The notes: generated from the letters alone by a model not told the origin. A DNA stretch of 64,000 bases from Durusdinium trenchii (GCA_963970005.1 CAXAMN010001114.1:1211617-1275616), one strand, 5' to 3'; shown: positions 57,501-59,810, counted from the first letter of the stretch. Translations and numbers: made by a program.

Positions 57501-59810
57501 CTTGCTCTTGGGTGTGGGTGGATCCGGTCGGCAGTCTCTTTCACGCCTGGCCAGCTTCATGTCTGAATATGATATCTTCCAAATTGACGTTGTGAAGGGA
57601 TATGGCATGACGGAGTTCAAGGATGACTTGAAGACATGCCTCATGAAGTGTGGCAACGAGCAGAAGCCGACCACCTTCCTCTTTGCGGACACGCAGATTG
57701 TGAACGAGCAAATGGTAGAGGCCATCAACAATGTCTTGAACTCGGGTGATGTTCCCAACCTCTACAAAACCGAGGACCCCAGCCTCACTTGATGGTATCG
57801 CTGAAGTCAGAGTTCCGAGATGACTTAACGATACTTAACGTTTGTAAAGAAACACGTGCAATTCATTTCCCAGGACATGGACTCCATTATGCAAGCTTGT
57901 CGAGCTGCCTGCCAGCAGGCCGTTGCAGGGATTGCACTGTACTGCAAAGTAAAGAAACAGATTGTGTGGCCTGGACGAGTGGCTCTTCGTTTTTTGTGTG
58001 TATGCGCTGCTTGAAAGGCTGGCATTCCACCGACCAAAGCCAACGTCTTCAGCACATACTTGTCTAGAGTCAAGGTGCAACATGGCTTTTGGAATGTTTG
58101 CAGTCCAATTGTCCGTTTGAAAGCACACAACATGCTGTGCCGGTGTTTGATTGCCAGGCAAATGTACACGTCGTTTTGGCTTTCTCTCCCGTCGGTGATG
58201 CCTTCCGCACACGTGACACTCCCAGTTTTTGGTCGCCGCATAGATAGAAGACAGAAGGAGCATGCGCGGTAATTTCCTGGAATCAAAAGATCCTCGCTTT
58301 AGTGGCATCGATTTTCCACTGCTTGTGACTAAAGGCCTTCGCATGTTCCCTTCGCTGGTGAACTGCTGCACGATCGACTGGTTTGCCGAATGGCCAGCAG
58401 AGGCTATGAGCTCCTTTAACTTCCGCTGTAGGATGCTTGCTGCAAATTCGTAGTCCATAGGAAAAAAAGGACTAGATAGACATCAAGCAGTGAGCTTTTG
58501 TATGCTTTTGTAGATTCATGCAAATGAATGTTTTTGCTTTCTTCACTGTTGCAGGCTCTTTACAGTGTCGGCAAGCAGCAGATGACTCTTGAGGACTGAC
58601 ATACATGTATGAATGTCTCAATGCAAACAGTTCCCAATGAGGTTTTGCTGGATTTGACAGATTGTGGTAGACTGGTAGACGGAATGAATGATGGCTTGGG
58701 GTAGGACTTGAAGCTTCCAAACCTGGAAGGCGAGGTTGATGTGACAGTTTTGCAAGTCTGATGTGTAGAGCTTTTCCAACATTCTATTCAAGCTCCCATG
58801 CCGAGGCATGCTGAAGGTCTTCTCTGTGGTTCATCAGTCCGTTGAGAAAGCTGCAAAGAGGACCATGGAGACTGTGAGGCGCTTGACCAAAGCACTGGGC
58901 AGTCATTCAAAACCAATTGGTCCATGAAAGCCAGGTGCCTGTGGTGCACAGATTCTTGTTCCCCCTCACTCCCTCTACAGGCGGGCCATTTACATCACGC
59001 CCACCTCATATTTGGAGCTGATCTCCTCCTTCAAGAAGGCTGGCAACTGGGCTTGATGAATCAGAAGTGAAGTGTTGGATAGCACAAGTGTTTGAAAGGC
59101 AGAACATAATCACTGACATACATAGGCCAAAGTAAGATCACGTACCTTGTGACTCTGACAATCTTGCATACAAAAGCGCTGTGGAAAAGACATGTAAAGT
59201 TCAACCACAGAGCTTGGTTTTCTGCAAATGAGTTTCAATTGTGCACGGTTGTTGAGTTTGTTCAGCGACCTGCAGGTTCTGGCACTGCGACGAGACAGGG
59301 CCTCAGTTCAGGGTGGCAGCAGTTTTTTAATGTGTGCGCTGGTGCAAAGAGAGCCTTGCAGGATGCGGTGGGCACCCTCAAAAATCGGCTGCAGAAGGGA
59401 TTGGATGCTCTTGGAGCAGCAGCCTATGCCGTGGCCAACATGCAAAGTGAGCTGGAGCCTAATTCTTGACGGAGGCTTTTGAGAGATCAAACAGCTGCAT
59501 TGCCTTTCTTCAATAAAGCTTTGAGCAGCCCTATCTTGACTGTCAACAACACTTTGTAGCATTTTGTAGCAACATTAAAGTTATATATATATACATAATA
59601 TATATATATATTGTTTATATGTTTGTGGGAGAACAGTGAGGTTGGAAGCCAAGCAACCTGTGCTGGAAGAGACCAAAGTGAAGGTGCGCAATACTGTAAT
59701 CCACGCTTACGTTCGACTCAGACTCTTGGGTTGCGTTACATAGGTTGCCAACATGATGGTGGTCATCACAGAGGACAAGGCCAAGGCATCCCACTCAGGA
59801 GCTTCATCTT
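11532..59810 (+). CDS. Axonemal dynein heavy chain, many exons, 3' part not found
   Basis: This split gene encodes the motor subunit of a ciliary/flagellar dynein, which couples ATP hydrolysis in a ring of AAA domains to sliding along microtubules. Exons appear in collinear order: N-terminal tail (11532), tail and linker (34.2-45.1 kb), AAA1 with [14 protein letters not shown] and [11 protein letters not shown]2 with GPTGGGKT, AAA3 with GQTGTGKS and [11 protein letters not shown]4 with [13 protein letters not shown], then the start of the stalk (to 59.8 kb). AAA5, AAA6 and the C-terminal domain (roughly 1,200 residues in the family) were not seen. The N-terminal exon and the AAA1 sequence suggest a single-headed inner-arm type (DNAH1/3/7/12-like), which I infer rather than prove. 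Introns are mostly GC-AG or GA-AG. A 15.6-kb retrotransposon lies antisense within the gene. The given span covers exons and introns together. No frameshift was seen in the conserved exons, so the read part looks functional. Confidence 0.9.
15575..15675. repeat. CCTAGTAG dispersed repeat, copy 2
   Basis: Five CCTAGTA motifs, with GATGCCCTTTGCTCCTAGTA shared exactly with copy 1 at about 10,383-10,402. AGGCCAGGAG beside CCCTAGTAGCG also matches copy 1. It lies in probable intronic DNA. Confidence 0.75.
16806..16810. other. Target-site duplication, left copy (GGGGG)
   Basis: These are the last five of ten G immediately before the TG of the left LTR. The same five G follow the CA of the right LTR at 32380-32384. 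Five bases is the usual duplication length for Ty1/copia integrases. Because the site is a homopolymer, the length is a minimum-information call. Confidence 0.65.
16811..16991 (-). repeat. 3' LTR (181 bp)
   Basis: On the plus strand it runs from TGAAAGAGTG to CTACTTTTCA, with the short terminal inverted repeat TGAAA/TTTCA. Compared base by base with 32199-32379 I see no difference. Reading the minus strand there is a TATA-like CATAAAAG (plus 16859-16866). No polypurine tract adjoins its inner edge, which is unusual. Confidence 0.95.
16992..17907 (-). other. 3' non-coding region of the retrotransposon
   Basis: About 0.9 kb lie between the stop of the third ORF and the 3' LTR. It is AT-rich, has an A-run at about 17579-17587 (plus strand), and no frame in it is longer than 70 codons. 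The purine tract expected directly beside the LTR for plus-strand priming is absent; the nearest short one on the minus strand is AGGAAAAGAG at about 17040-17049. Confidence 0.6.
17908..23313 (-). CDS. Retrotransposon ORF3: Tpt1/KptA-like 2'-phosphotransferase fused to EEP nuclease
   Basis: The frame is intact for 1,801 codons. Residues ~120-350 match the Tpt1/KptA family, which removes the 2'-phosphate left by RNA ligation using NAD+. Matching segments are YMLRH (R134-H135), [10 protein letters not shown] (R210, QGH 215-217), [16 protein letters not shown] (246-261), GRDYVHF (R277, H281) and SNNGVVL (328-334). R134, H135, R210 and R277 fit the Arg-His-Arg-Arg tetrad described for yeast Tpt1. 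The middle (~360-1390) matches nothing I know and has an acidic Glu/Asp-rich part near 970-1290. Residues ~1395-1745 carry EEP-fold motifs: SWNYGN (N1400), LQEAH (E1459), NYHVDTH (H1570), GDANS (D1601, N1603) and DSHGP (H1742). The C-terminus is basic ([15 protein letters not shown]). The ORF begins ~180 bp after pol. A second ATG at 23292 follows AACAGAG, a possible splice or trans-splice acceptor. Known copia elements do not carry this; a role in RNA-end processing or DNA nicking is inference. Confidence 0.85.
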   Translation of the reverse strand: MYFVSTEMTGQGASNMVNIFEYARNWSQKVPWGQPQNWANRLRRPRTPVEFHRNSEQDELILTDILAMCLAPENHTKFNFRVRWFAEIARYALGYVTQEEEDEYERSRQFVATRVAWRQNDYGKIATGLNYMLRHDRSLDRLMDSRAMIELMPLITEGTARMPSPFRIYPNIFFAILHSDEKQRFHLVIRLDKNVWHNTGNQYDMPFSMRLGVNQGHTGLMQNISPEKLNHRLTSVEARCLGHVFHVTRKENWASIEKYGLMRDPQSWNRRNRGEGRDYVHFMYSNPQTSLYIPLGPGTVVPRDYGQPLYVKLNVIRWLQAGRPLYFSNNGVVLAHCDVEPTYLDICVDEPRPEDAPEPAKELINSLPAEKIMEKINREKEQQDRLRSLFTRLSQDPAFAHETLRRINAFEPGVEQARRHMLLWLDELTYDAIVRFFSSDNDPRREYNRSRLRSRQVMPEGHYQMPPGWSLIPPKEIDDRDLWSILGYSAPTLIVNGDGATSRSLFMVHPLVLSKDQQNLVKADEEVIRFDHLWRDITSRRPTARTSEEPQQDEEDDSAHVAEREMTWFIQNVNNLVLNPWMIYDIGMVSLHDRVGTRVLQSTGEDVILVRDWDRLTRHQREYFCRRYKLLRPSVYGTEEDPKTYAPSFEPGISQWMELAQTGYQQFFFIRAWENGRRWAEILTDHGISSVELSSFLDMCRDPKLLGWNFGIPEPQWDNFGNTVEEAFNNPLFARLHYRFKQEEEIGRVMHLVSELVCDFFIKVLPKWVLDHSILWEEFMILDPHTKLPVYKTSEAALQAERNPEKYHTHFAMNFKKFRFSARIVWYLIDRDRNHLESFLHNSNSRFVQHACYQLREYVQARVAVSDPLYEMIKKEEFERQYNSKFLEAISCSRVVVEPVSSGTYEPSSKLNLKVLQDILKGIFKIQKDEELAKERDEEEEQAAQNISYLLADDMELDFDDDDVPAWRSIVDKYRGGDQVLQGEAVKITHLFRDQKDNEKATEAFSSERTDFYETSGPLPRTEGENLVEDLLTKDVAEQAFEAGEEVPPYTRVSTIAGEVYTGSMTLLEDENMEEEVPEEDPAVEPGKEQEIFDEDAGVFPSEEPKMEVDQEEAKEESTPHFLSREIGEDSTASHLPSGEMDANLDDTSGQRKSKRSRLNKIPDPHFHEEVQDDATMEEKKEAVEKIKEVREDDGEKKLDAEIQESFPSEVVAEKDTTKVDNTYELHTSPLKLLGELTGDPGIGFYQLCFRETHARLLNHVCFRKGEISHPHYQSRINENDFVRSIRNICPVPPPDCYEHEPEHDLKRFFINDDRIIHLDGKYQVDPKALERAKHAREELEDTKKELKKELESYGPKGPSWDFVTFYEELRRRFLKGRIEEPYGTNLLASSESLTFLSWNYGNMVRGQKYTTPRFLQGLDSAMRPRKQSAMSLQNEQFENNLFFNVLFFLRAHVVILQEAHLLVPAKEFIEQKNWTVCFNDWENLAVMARLAPGGYVKIIAGHDQELGHCEQRDVTWAIYEICFGETRPRQDFKDADFEFDDYGPEDKRVPLTRANMHTIRVCNYHVDTHRAVGAHLLTGEQTALMLYECFVYEVDIISGDANSLAYRMSGYKRQPMANYYYSTMQHWIRRFSEARVKADLGIKAPIPRTFYSSTSQVLKRCEVYFDKLWEEYSTVEKEEYQGSQLGDTCLSTIVEWGHSMSEEEYENSTVSTKEFICNFSENFAMIDTEVMCSRPTDEDSHGPMFISLRPASFSSGDRRQYRMGATLHEANVRRKERQKQNRKKGRPPTSGQAASSSAAA
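23314..23494 (-). other. pol-ORF3 spacer with purine tract
   Basis: On the minus strand, just after the pol stop, comes GAGAGTGAGAGGAGAGAA (about 23473-23490), which resembles a polypurine tract. In ordinary copia elements that tract sits between pol and the 3' LTR. Its position here suggests that ORF3 was added downstream of an original pol-PPT-LTR arrangement. The spacer ends in TTTGTATCAACAG, a plausible 3' splice acceptor ahead of the second ORF3 ATG. Confidence 0.4.
23495..29065 (-). CDS. pol: Copia-type Pol: integrase, reverse transcriptase, RNase H
   Basis: The polyprotein copies element RNA into DNA and inserts it into the genome. Positions count from the ATG at 29065, but the frame is open upstream to about 29390, so this ATG is probably internal. 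An HHCC-like zinc site is suggested by H22/H25/H27 and C57/C60. The integrase core has D87 (VVFADHC), D145 (IVGDEAF) and E178 (NRAETAV). A Pro/Asp-rich linker follows (~760-1050). RT motifs are [23 protein letters not shown] (~1205) and LHVDDLF (~1495), the last being the YVDD box as HVDD. RNase H (~1650-1795) shows DAAF, AELYA, RTDANN and ADCLTKK. Between ADRCTYV (~1270) and HVDD are ~220 residues where copia enzymes usually have about 20. Total length (1,856) is well above a typical copia Pol. Confidence 0.93.
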   Translation of the reverse strand: MIPAYRKMLQRLEDKVELYKLHVKHYHMSPTQFRRRVSMLKLPDSVLEKYESVVRNCRVCNTSVAPPPRARVSGIRASCFGDVVFADHCEVELHKNKYIILLVLDGATNLLWATAQKDLIDQTTIQALRQWSDENNCVPKAIVGDEAFFTDAFVEYYRFHGIQQCPCGPRTPWPNRAETAVRLFKRMWHVMKVDLDDPRFRGVTVREVVKKVVWARNCQLTISGYSPIEIATGRRPPDLFDLETASPEQLSANAAAQDRTNLELQRVALRAHQEARQAQDLRADLARRTMPSDGPYFQGEKVFVWTQDSSKFKDKGRWVRATVLGQEGAMAQANTGKAVVRVNQSKVRRDHDEWHDVSIPALDDENPENLREDHELYVDAEFGEQSFFFCNDDHPDVVELLHGNSGLSWFLSKNGVKVASPMDFKAGDNFSTMKGQDGIWQQLERLQPHCIVINNPSPKQNRASIWLLCCNVIEWQLRRKKHVFVTVPKGNKFCLFLQKFISSLRNPLYKFDVDMNCFCYCPKGISYVTVFHSYASCQGCKGIGDFSFQAKTVQATRSNQYFKDPDWKKFPFSFLVEMNRFLPYSETSDKRQSFLIEDLLENYDSGSLCGTALLLEREAHLSILLNSVRTEETTEIPVPLRHILPQRFTTTELIRTLRQVDALPQRSEFDVTTSSDSRIVSLIPGLKEIRRRTLPQMYFERCKVYRGTFGRVHPLFNSEDDAVLIMWKPGKYHQVFFMFVSQLSPHREQFLVDHWSMIVYEAEATGAVKRIVTPDEVALEDPKDQPPDYGPPMDDDMAYEPIPVSGEQQYFDPDDEDMNPPGDGPGGNPDDHQGGQPPGPPPTGSVAGPNQFGNPDVPLEQLGYPSSDPEEAMPEITSESRPPDDPGQPPIGFPSDTDPVHPFVPSPDSNTPEPEPYVPENRERHSKHMRKLSVDSTDALPKAKVKFQVKRSKVQLPGHDEPIPAPPKSVPRSFFPGHSENPTASSSNQPQAADIPVPTSTVEDDDNETIDTNETDSEPIFDEEDVKGFEKDPDKDLDDEKNLFVSFDDMDFCVIGPNQAPPSFNSYDPKGFSQFCQYLAKTMAKKTPKAESVITPEVLRKYAKEIKQAKLEEFRSFLDFTAMKYRDRRKHKIDNYVTGRWVLTIKIDKDGNFKKFKARWVCRGFQDAQKWDLQTDSPTATRYGFRVACQHAASSFWDLLHIDLKTAFLQGELYDLERRVIHVQLPTDIGLPPYLVGLCTRSVYGLSDAPRRWWNRLDKFLHSLGLVPTRADRCTYVCYSGCLRVPKAVNYSSEEMPAEPEPVSFYVAGAPPNEFHDTAEEVRRSFLCEERLFSVCYGNRSEKTVTRSLLKAEDGKWTPVVDQELQNFLDSVEHKAGWHQYANGHAQVAYRAKALRTPEPTYSRSRFCFRTSIVKRKGVWWLLETNKDIRNEKNAVTLEEEAETLVSLFLPAEHTYTVTQTPQLTPEVVEELLEHFMDPVHGSNSKNRSPIGMCCLHVDDLFVTGNDIFLKQFKDIVKSQFKIGHEDTNDLMFTGQRVAWKMQEKTKKKEYISVEQSLCVQELTEIIIPKGLKDEEKCDKDMHTAFRSLLGSINWLQSRTQFQACYQFSRSASASAGPTIGDCKALNKLCKQIVTDPMELRFWPLEGSPRLIAMPDAAFRNNSDKSSQRAMVIFMGEQRKAKQKNTKGSLIFFESSKIKRTTLSTTVAELYAFMKCYGTCQMLRGLIKDITGYSTDIHMRTDANNLVTTASTTHVPEQQETIHMIQMLRKEACSGAIADLSHIRTQWCLADCLTKKSASPQALIDAVRSGCLKEVDAHPPFRSLIEHKAYLRGWLPTVCTHVDFSHDVFYLGDSLH
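29251..30141 (-). CDS. Protease tail and pre-integrase segment of Gag-Pol (frame-broken)
   Basis: This frame overlaps the end of gag by 85 bp in the -1 frame. It begins to make sense at [14 protein letters not shown], the natural continuation of the protease sequence that gag abandons at SLPQMRT. A ~200-residue charged segment of unknown function follows. It reads normally to FSSEKEGA, after which a 29-bp direct duplication (29365-29422) throws it out of frame and it ends as a nonsense tail. Removing one duplicated unit would place it in the frame of pol. It is therefore a fragment of one polyprotein rather than a separate gene, and its ATG at 30141 is probably not a real start. Confidence 0.75.
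   Translation of the reverse strand: MDDPPYRVRHSGRRRSPFAYELATDEDLGFELRLTPQHAYLTSVPLGIKFLELKVAASTHLVLDFQDIAWYLSDVRWQTQREKSFYSHLTHYEYGHISVEHNSDEGEAEHAYPVVDFWEVDVHKRELIRHHKDYRKILFPATKSCPVDTDLLEDLRLTIIKKKAGGEEIKKTDDWRKAKWKDLQLGYEWRGRTIFKFKPDAKIPDLKIRKAGVEHRGIGDPDAVVRSSSEKVPIAKDREPGFSSEKEGAQASHQRRKVHHPVPRKSPRRQSFGILPRVLIHFGRDTSRNHLSLRMI
29365..29422. repeat. 29-bp tandem duplication that breaks the Gag-Pol frame
   Basis: Two exact units, 29365-29393 and 29394-29422, each starting GTGCACCTTCC and ending GAGAAGCCT on the plus strand. 29 is not a multiple of three. The peptide FSSEKEGA can be read from either unit, continuing into the upstream frame from one and the pol frame from the other. This is direct evidence that the duplication is a secondary lesion. 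Confidence 0.9.
30057..32165 (-). CDS. gag: Retrotransposon Gag with N-terminal part of aspartic protease
   Basis: 702 codons. Residues ~50-270 form a helical capsid-like region ([18 protein letters not shown], then [17 protein letters not shown]). Next come acidic stretches and two blocks dense in [12 protein letters not shown] (~350-400 and ~470-500), which probably bind RNA in place of zinc knuckles. Near residue 613 is [13 protein letters not shown], an aspartic-protease active site with DIG in place of DTG/DSG, followed by FYFANSQ and [10 protein letters not shown]. The frame stops at 30057 inside the protease, and the rest continues in the -1 frame. A 24-bp in-frame duplication at 30401-30448 repeats DGFALMSA. 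The ATG at 32165 lies only 34 bp from the LTR; a second, Met16 (~32120), begins [10 protein letters not shown] and could be the true start. Confidence 0.85.
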   Translation of the reverse strand: MSSFPRHRIACGQTAMDWIDDWEEPDADVAYEPAAYVNRHVRREPAAIAMTTQVTTKVPPSYDGKTSWFSYEDAIDDWCDITELEDEKRGPALRNRLEGEAAVYKRVLDRDSLKANEPPGAGVDYFKRVLRPYFVKGSTNVFLYRFMQFVRFNRGSADMMKWMTRFQILLQRLMSSWMDMLEPVTQAHPQVLAQMQADAALTGVAPTAERIQEIMQNVNGNMRILHQNDFPLGENLIALLMLSLADLSQDQRNTLTSLMTHRGRYLQQYTTTELRTVFIEMFCTTKTSVDNPLMQPTGAGGRRSFLVLDEGELDGTFGYWAEDEEDGTEGFLDALDDVFWVYDDQNFSWFQRRFQGRRARKGKGKGRRKGKGKGRSGRRFFRPRGKGKGKRRGKGHFADEQQTTFPDEYLEENPYEDTWESNQGAYDAILAEDMNDYLQGEYDDANDFWQQLEEAWFSHKGKGKGKRKGKKGKGKDKGDGKQDANYANQQQPRSLPAPSRTSQASGGQQGFYAHCVTAAAEVHDSEVDLLSGMMTSCQDEADCVVNNGETIFDDMSAPVRYSLSKEMLTKAPDGFALMSADGFALMSAEEEVKEMQAISFLTENRFPPTIAILDIGCTRAMGSRRAVDHFCNYVDNHPDCGLWYSFESTKSKFYFANSQKATCSQKLVIYMYDRAWTIHHTEFDIVEEGEVPLLMSLPQMRT
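30087..30093 (-). promoter_or_regulatory. Possible -1 frameshift heptamer C CCT TTG
   Basis: In the gag frame this reads GT-C CCT TTG, which fits X XXY YYZ, 28 bp before the gag stop and inside the overlap with the next frame. The final G makes it a weak site. Slipping here would replace LMSLPQMRT with a peptide that fits the protease less well, so a 1-bp lesion nearer the stop is the more natural explanation. Confidence 0.2.
32184..32197 (-). other. Primer-binding site, initiator-tRNA-Met type
   Basis: One base inside the 5' LTR the minus strand reads TGGTAGCGGAGCAG. It is the complement of a tRNA 3' end CUGCUCCGCUACCA. Copia elements of plants and Ty1 use TGGTA-starting sites that pair with initiator tRNA-Met. 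The complement here would put U at position 72, as in the A1-U72 pair of eukaryotic initiator tRNA. The host tRNA itself is not in this window. Confidence 0.75.
32199..32379 (-). repeat. 5' LTR (181 bp)
   Basis: Same 181 bp as the left LTR, bounded by TG and CA. It should contain the promoter of the element. The TATA-like CATAAAAG on the minus strand is at 32247-32254. The LTR is very short for so large an element. Confidence 0.95.
32380..32384. other. Target-site duplication, right copy (GGGGG)
   Basis: Five G directly after the LTR, then eleven C (32385-32395). Together with the ten G on the left, this implies insertion at the junction of a poly-G and a poly-C tract. Confidence 0.65.
32396..34211 (+). 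other. Dynein intron with diverged repeats; one weak exon candidate
   Basis: 32430-32920 contains three diverged copies of a segment with GTAAATA(T/C)(C/A)AGTGTTTTCAGCTC and related TATTTACAGGGTTTT motifs, a decaying minisatellite. At 33340-33400 the frame [18 protein letters not shown] has a dynein-tail look, but I could not match it firmly. The rest shows no recognisable coding. Confidence 0.5.
34212..35500 (+). CDS. Dynein heavy chain exons: tail to start of linker
   Basis: A cluster of short exons. Around 34212-34295 it reads [18 protein letters not shown]. Around 34409-34503 it reads [20 protein letters not shown], a signature of the segment leading into the linker. 34689-34745 reads [13 protein letters not shown]. 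34975-35180 gives [12 protein letters not shown] and then [11 protein letters not shown]. 35435-35500 gives [11 protein letters not shown], the very conserved start of the linker (DHC_N2). The exon ending at 34503 is followed by GTGAGC, one of the few conventional-looking donors. The linker is the lever arm that changes shape with ATP hydrolysis in AAA1. Confidence 0.85.
35501..38631 (+). other. Large dynein intron region
   Basis: No convincing exon was found, although about 100 linker residues separate the flanking conserved blocks in the family and some coding may be hidden (35550-35600 reads [14 protein letters not shown]). The right third is occupied by the purine tract described separately. 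Confidence 0.5.
37408..38345 (+). repeat. ~0.9-kb purine-rich (GAAA/GGAA/GAGA) tract
   Basis: The top strand is almost free of T and poor in C for about 900 bp. It passes from GAAAGAAAGG-type repeats through AAACAA-rich sequence to (GA)n at 38305-38335. The Phe/Ser/Leu-rich frames on the minus strand (up to 200 codons) follow from this composition and are not genes. Such homopurine DNA can form triplex or other non-B structures. Confidence 0.9.
38632..45350 (+). CDS. Dynein heavy chain exons: linker through start of AAA1
   Basis: Many small exons in correct order. 38632-38735 reads [13 protein letters not shown]; 38842-38889 [15 protein letters not shown]; 39099-39142 [12 protein letters not shown]; 39215-39280 [16 protein letters not shown]; 39350-39395 [11 protein letters not shown]; 39462-39510 [16 protein letters not shown]; 39985-40070 [20 protein letters not shown]; 40230-40262 and 40363-40390 [10 protein letters not shown] and DYLETKRPE; 40484-40550 [18 protein letters not shown]; 40703-40754 [15 protein letters not shown]; 42476-42520 [11 protein letters not shown]; 44045-44110 [13 protein letters not shown]; 44860-44930 [16 protein letters not shown]; 45161-45216 [18 protein letters not shown]; 45287-45330 CYITLMGA. 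These match the dynein linker and the entry to AAA1. Boundaries are approximate except where introns are listed. Confidence 0.88.
38736..38841 (+). other. GC-AG intron in the linker
   Basis: Protein continuity (LNKMK then [10 protein letters not shown]) fixes the exon ends at ...GATGAAG and GCAGACTGG.... The 106-bp intron begins GCTGCTG and ends TTTTGCAG, with AG|G at both junctions. Confidence 0.8.
40985..41150. repeat. CCTAGTAG repeat copy 3 and CGCAACCGTC decamer array
   Basis: ATGCCCTTTGTTCCTAGTAG is nearly identical to copies 1 and 2 at 10.4 and 15.6 kb. It is followed by four to five perfect repeats of CGCAACCGTC (about 41105-41147). Confidence 0.8.
41565..41760. repeat. CGTGGCAGGCGCAG repeat
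   Basis: TTCGTGGCAGGCGCAG occurs at about 41570, 41622, 41677 and 41728, alternating between a GGGAATCGTGAGGTT and a TACTTTGTGCG continuation. The period is about 52 bp, doubled to about 105 bp. Confidence 0.8.
41890..42175. repeat. ~57-bp minisatellite (about five units)
   Basis: Units contain GGAGGAAGTCTCGTACGAAA followed by CGCTCGTTTTGGAGACTTGA and a short spacer such as CATGTGACTTTT. They recur near 41900, 41952, 42003, 42056, 42108 and 42160. Confidence 0.85.
42178..42400. repeat. 15-bp minisatellite GAGTGTCCCACAAGA
   Basis: About fifteen units of GAGTGTCC(C/T)ACAAGA or the (G/A)GGA variant, in perfect 15-bp register. All three forward frames stay open with PTRVS-type repeats, because 15 is divisible by three; these are not genes. 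Confidence 0.95.
42521..44044 (+). other. Dynein intron region, no firm exon
   Basis: Short frames such as ETINVAMFC (about 42755) and [17 protein letters not shown] (about 43245) are not convincing dynein. I see no domain and only weak repeats (GCTCCAGGC near 43006 and 43031). Confidence 0.45.
44705..44790. repeat. GATGGCCTCCAACCTAAGAGC repeat inside an intron
   Basis: Three units of GATGGCCTCCAACCTA followed by AGAGC or CTAGC. Another pair of the same unit lies at 47691-47717 in a different dynein intron, so this is an interspersed repeat that prefers, or is tolerated in, introns. Confidence 0.8.
45465..47655 (+). CDS. Dynein heavy chain exons: AAA1, main ATPase site
   Basis: AAA1 is the ring module whose ATP hydrolysis drives the power stroke. 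Walker [17 protein letters not shown] is at 45465-45517. 45632-45707 reads [20 protein letters not shown]. Walker [13 protein letters not shown] lies in 45833-45891. 45998-46040 reads [12 protein letters not shown]. 46640-46690 reads [14 protein letters not shown], and 46765-46820 reads [20 protein letters not shown], which is sensor 1 and following. 47010-47050 reads [12 protein letters not shown], 47125-47170 [15 protein letters not shown], 47360-47405 [12 protein letters not shown] and 47585-47655 [20 protein letters not shown]. All catalytic motifs are intact, so the protein would be an active ATPase if the rest exists. Confidence 0.93.
45518..45631 (+). other. GA-AG intron in AAA1
   Basis: Continuity of DLAK with ALAKQC forces exon ends at ...GGCAAAG and GCCCTGG.... 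The 114-bp intron begins GATGGGGG and ends TTGACAG. No GT donor gives the same protein. Confidence 0.85.
45708..45832 (+). other. GC-AG intron in AAA1
   Basis: GKFFKG is completed by GT-CTA-GCC (LAFSGAW) in the next exon. The donor is AAAG|GCGTGG and the acceptor TGACAG|GT. Confidence 0.85.
45892..45997 (+). other. GC-AG intron after Walker B of AAA1
   Basis: FNRINIE continues with VLSVIAQQ. The donor is GAA|GCGAGG and the acceptor GCCGAG|GTGCTG. It is the only one of the eight mapped introns whose upstream exon does not end in AG. Confidence 0.75.
47765..53460 (+). CDS. Dynein heavy chain exons: AAA2 and passage to AAA3
   Basis: 47770-47835 reads [20 protein letters not shown]; 48240-48325 [18 protein letters not shown]; 48615-48686 plus 48881-48905 [21 protein letters not shown] joined to GGKTCNYR, the AAA2 Walker A. 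49140-49180 reads [12 protein letters not shown]; 49325-49378 [15 protein letters not shown]; 49675-49735 [13 protein letters not shown], containing the AAA2 Walker B region; 49865-49945 [20 protein letters not shown]; 50025-50090 [17 protein letters not shown]; 50185-50220 VYMEPSALG. From about 50.3 to 53.4 kb exons should encode the poorly conserved link to AAA3. I could only guess at [14 protein letters not shown] (52145-52190), so this part is incomplete. Confidence 0.85.
48687..48880 (+). other. GC-AG intron inside the AAA2 Walker A
   Basis: The P-loop GPTGGGKT is split: GGG CCC ACG GGA G| then GT GGT AAA ACA. The donor reads GAG|GCCTGG, the acceptor GGCCAG|GTGG, length 194 bp. The strict P-loop pattern leaves no other junction. 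Confidence 0.9.
53464..55300 (+). CDS. Dynein heavy chain exons: AAA3
   Basis: AAA3 is the second nucleotide site important for regulating the motor. 53464-53530 reads [18 protein letters not shown] with Walker A. 53590-53655 reads [19 protein letters not shown]. 53845-53895 reads [16 protein letters not shown]. 54690-54782 reads [16 protein letters not shown] (Walker B), joined to [16 protein letters not shown] (55002-55085). About 55150-55300 continues with [13 protein letters not shown] and then [13 protein letters not shown]. The motifs are canonical. The introns hold a TGGTCC minisatellite and the CCGGGTTGTC repeat family. Confidence 0.92.
53905..54600 (+). other. Dynein intron with TGGTCC minisatellite
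   Basis: Between two AAA3 exons. About 54,060-54,250 is a dense array of 8-10-bp units such as TGGTCCTC, TGGTCCCT and TGGTCCAC on the plus strand. Poly-A tracts (53930-53960, 53990-54000) and T-rich stretches (54,488-54,580) flank it on both sides. Confidence 0.75.
54783..55001 (+). other. GA-AG intron in AAA3
   Basis: [10 protein letters not shown] continues as [11 protein letters not shown]. The donor is AAGAAG|GACCGC and the acceptor AGTCGCAG|GAGTAT. The intron is 219 bp with AG|G at both ends. Confidence 0.85.
55600..56760. repeat. Intronic repeat family around CCGGGTTGTC / ATTCTTTAGAG
   Basis: Segments such as TCTAAAAAATAGGACAACCC, TCTAAAAAATCAGACAATCC, CCTAAAGAATTGACAGTCC and CCTAAAAAATAGGACAGCCT recur, each beside a phrase like AACCTGGGGGTT. 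The inverse ATTCTTTAGA also recurs (for example 55748, 56366, 56513, 56580). The intron was built by repeated duplication and inversion of a ~40-bp motif. Confidence 0.7.
56805..57930 (+). CDS. Dynein heavy chain exons: end of AAA3 and AAA4
   Basis: 56810-57205 is an unusually long exon. It reads [36 protein letters not shown] and then [20 protein letters not shown], the end of AAA3. The next exon (57383-57774) carries AAA4: [20 protein letters not shown], Walker [36 protein letters not shown], and a sensor region [20 protein letters not shown] ending [13 protein letters not shown]. 57874-57930 continues [20 protein letters not shown]4 binds nucleotide in many dyneins. Frames are intact. Confidence 0.93.
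57206..57382 (+). other. GC-AG intron before AAA4
   Basis: KTVMEG is completed as G-F-L-D-D-Y-N-N. The donor is GGAAG|GCGTCG and the acceptor CTGTAG|GCTTTC. A short CA repeat (ACACACACACAC) lies inside. Confidence 0.75.
57775..57873 (+). other. GA-AG intron in AAA4
   Basis: LYKTE continues as DMDSIM. The donor is CCGAG|GACCCC and the acceptor TCCCAG|GACATG, 99 bp. The first codon of the next exon repeats the first three bases of the intron. Confidence 0.75.
57931..58799 (+). other. Dynein intron region, no firm exon
   Basis: Minus-strand frames of 153 and 207 codons (57825-58458) are open here. They overlap the AAA4 exon end, contain no domain I know and look like chance. No dynein exon was recognised, although AAA4 should continue for about 150 residues, so one or two exons are probably missed. 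Confidence 0.45.
58805..59810 (+). CDS. Dynein heavy chain exons: end of AAA4 and start of stalk
   Basis: 58810-58855 reads [15 protein letters not shown]-like sequence. 58980-59045 reads [20 protein letters not shown], the classical start of the microtubule-binding stalk (MT domain). 59355-59460 reads [20 protein letters not shown] then ANMQSELEP. 59640-59685 reads [15 protein letters not shown]. 59745-59805 reads [15 protein letters not shown]. These correspond to coiled coil 1. This is the last dynein sequence I can find. Neither the microtubule-binding tip nor AAA5 follows. Confidence 0.88.
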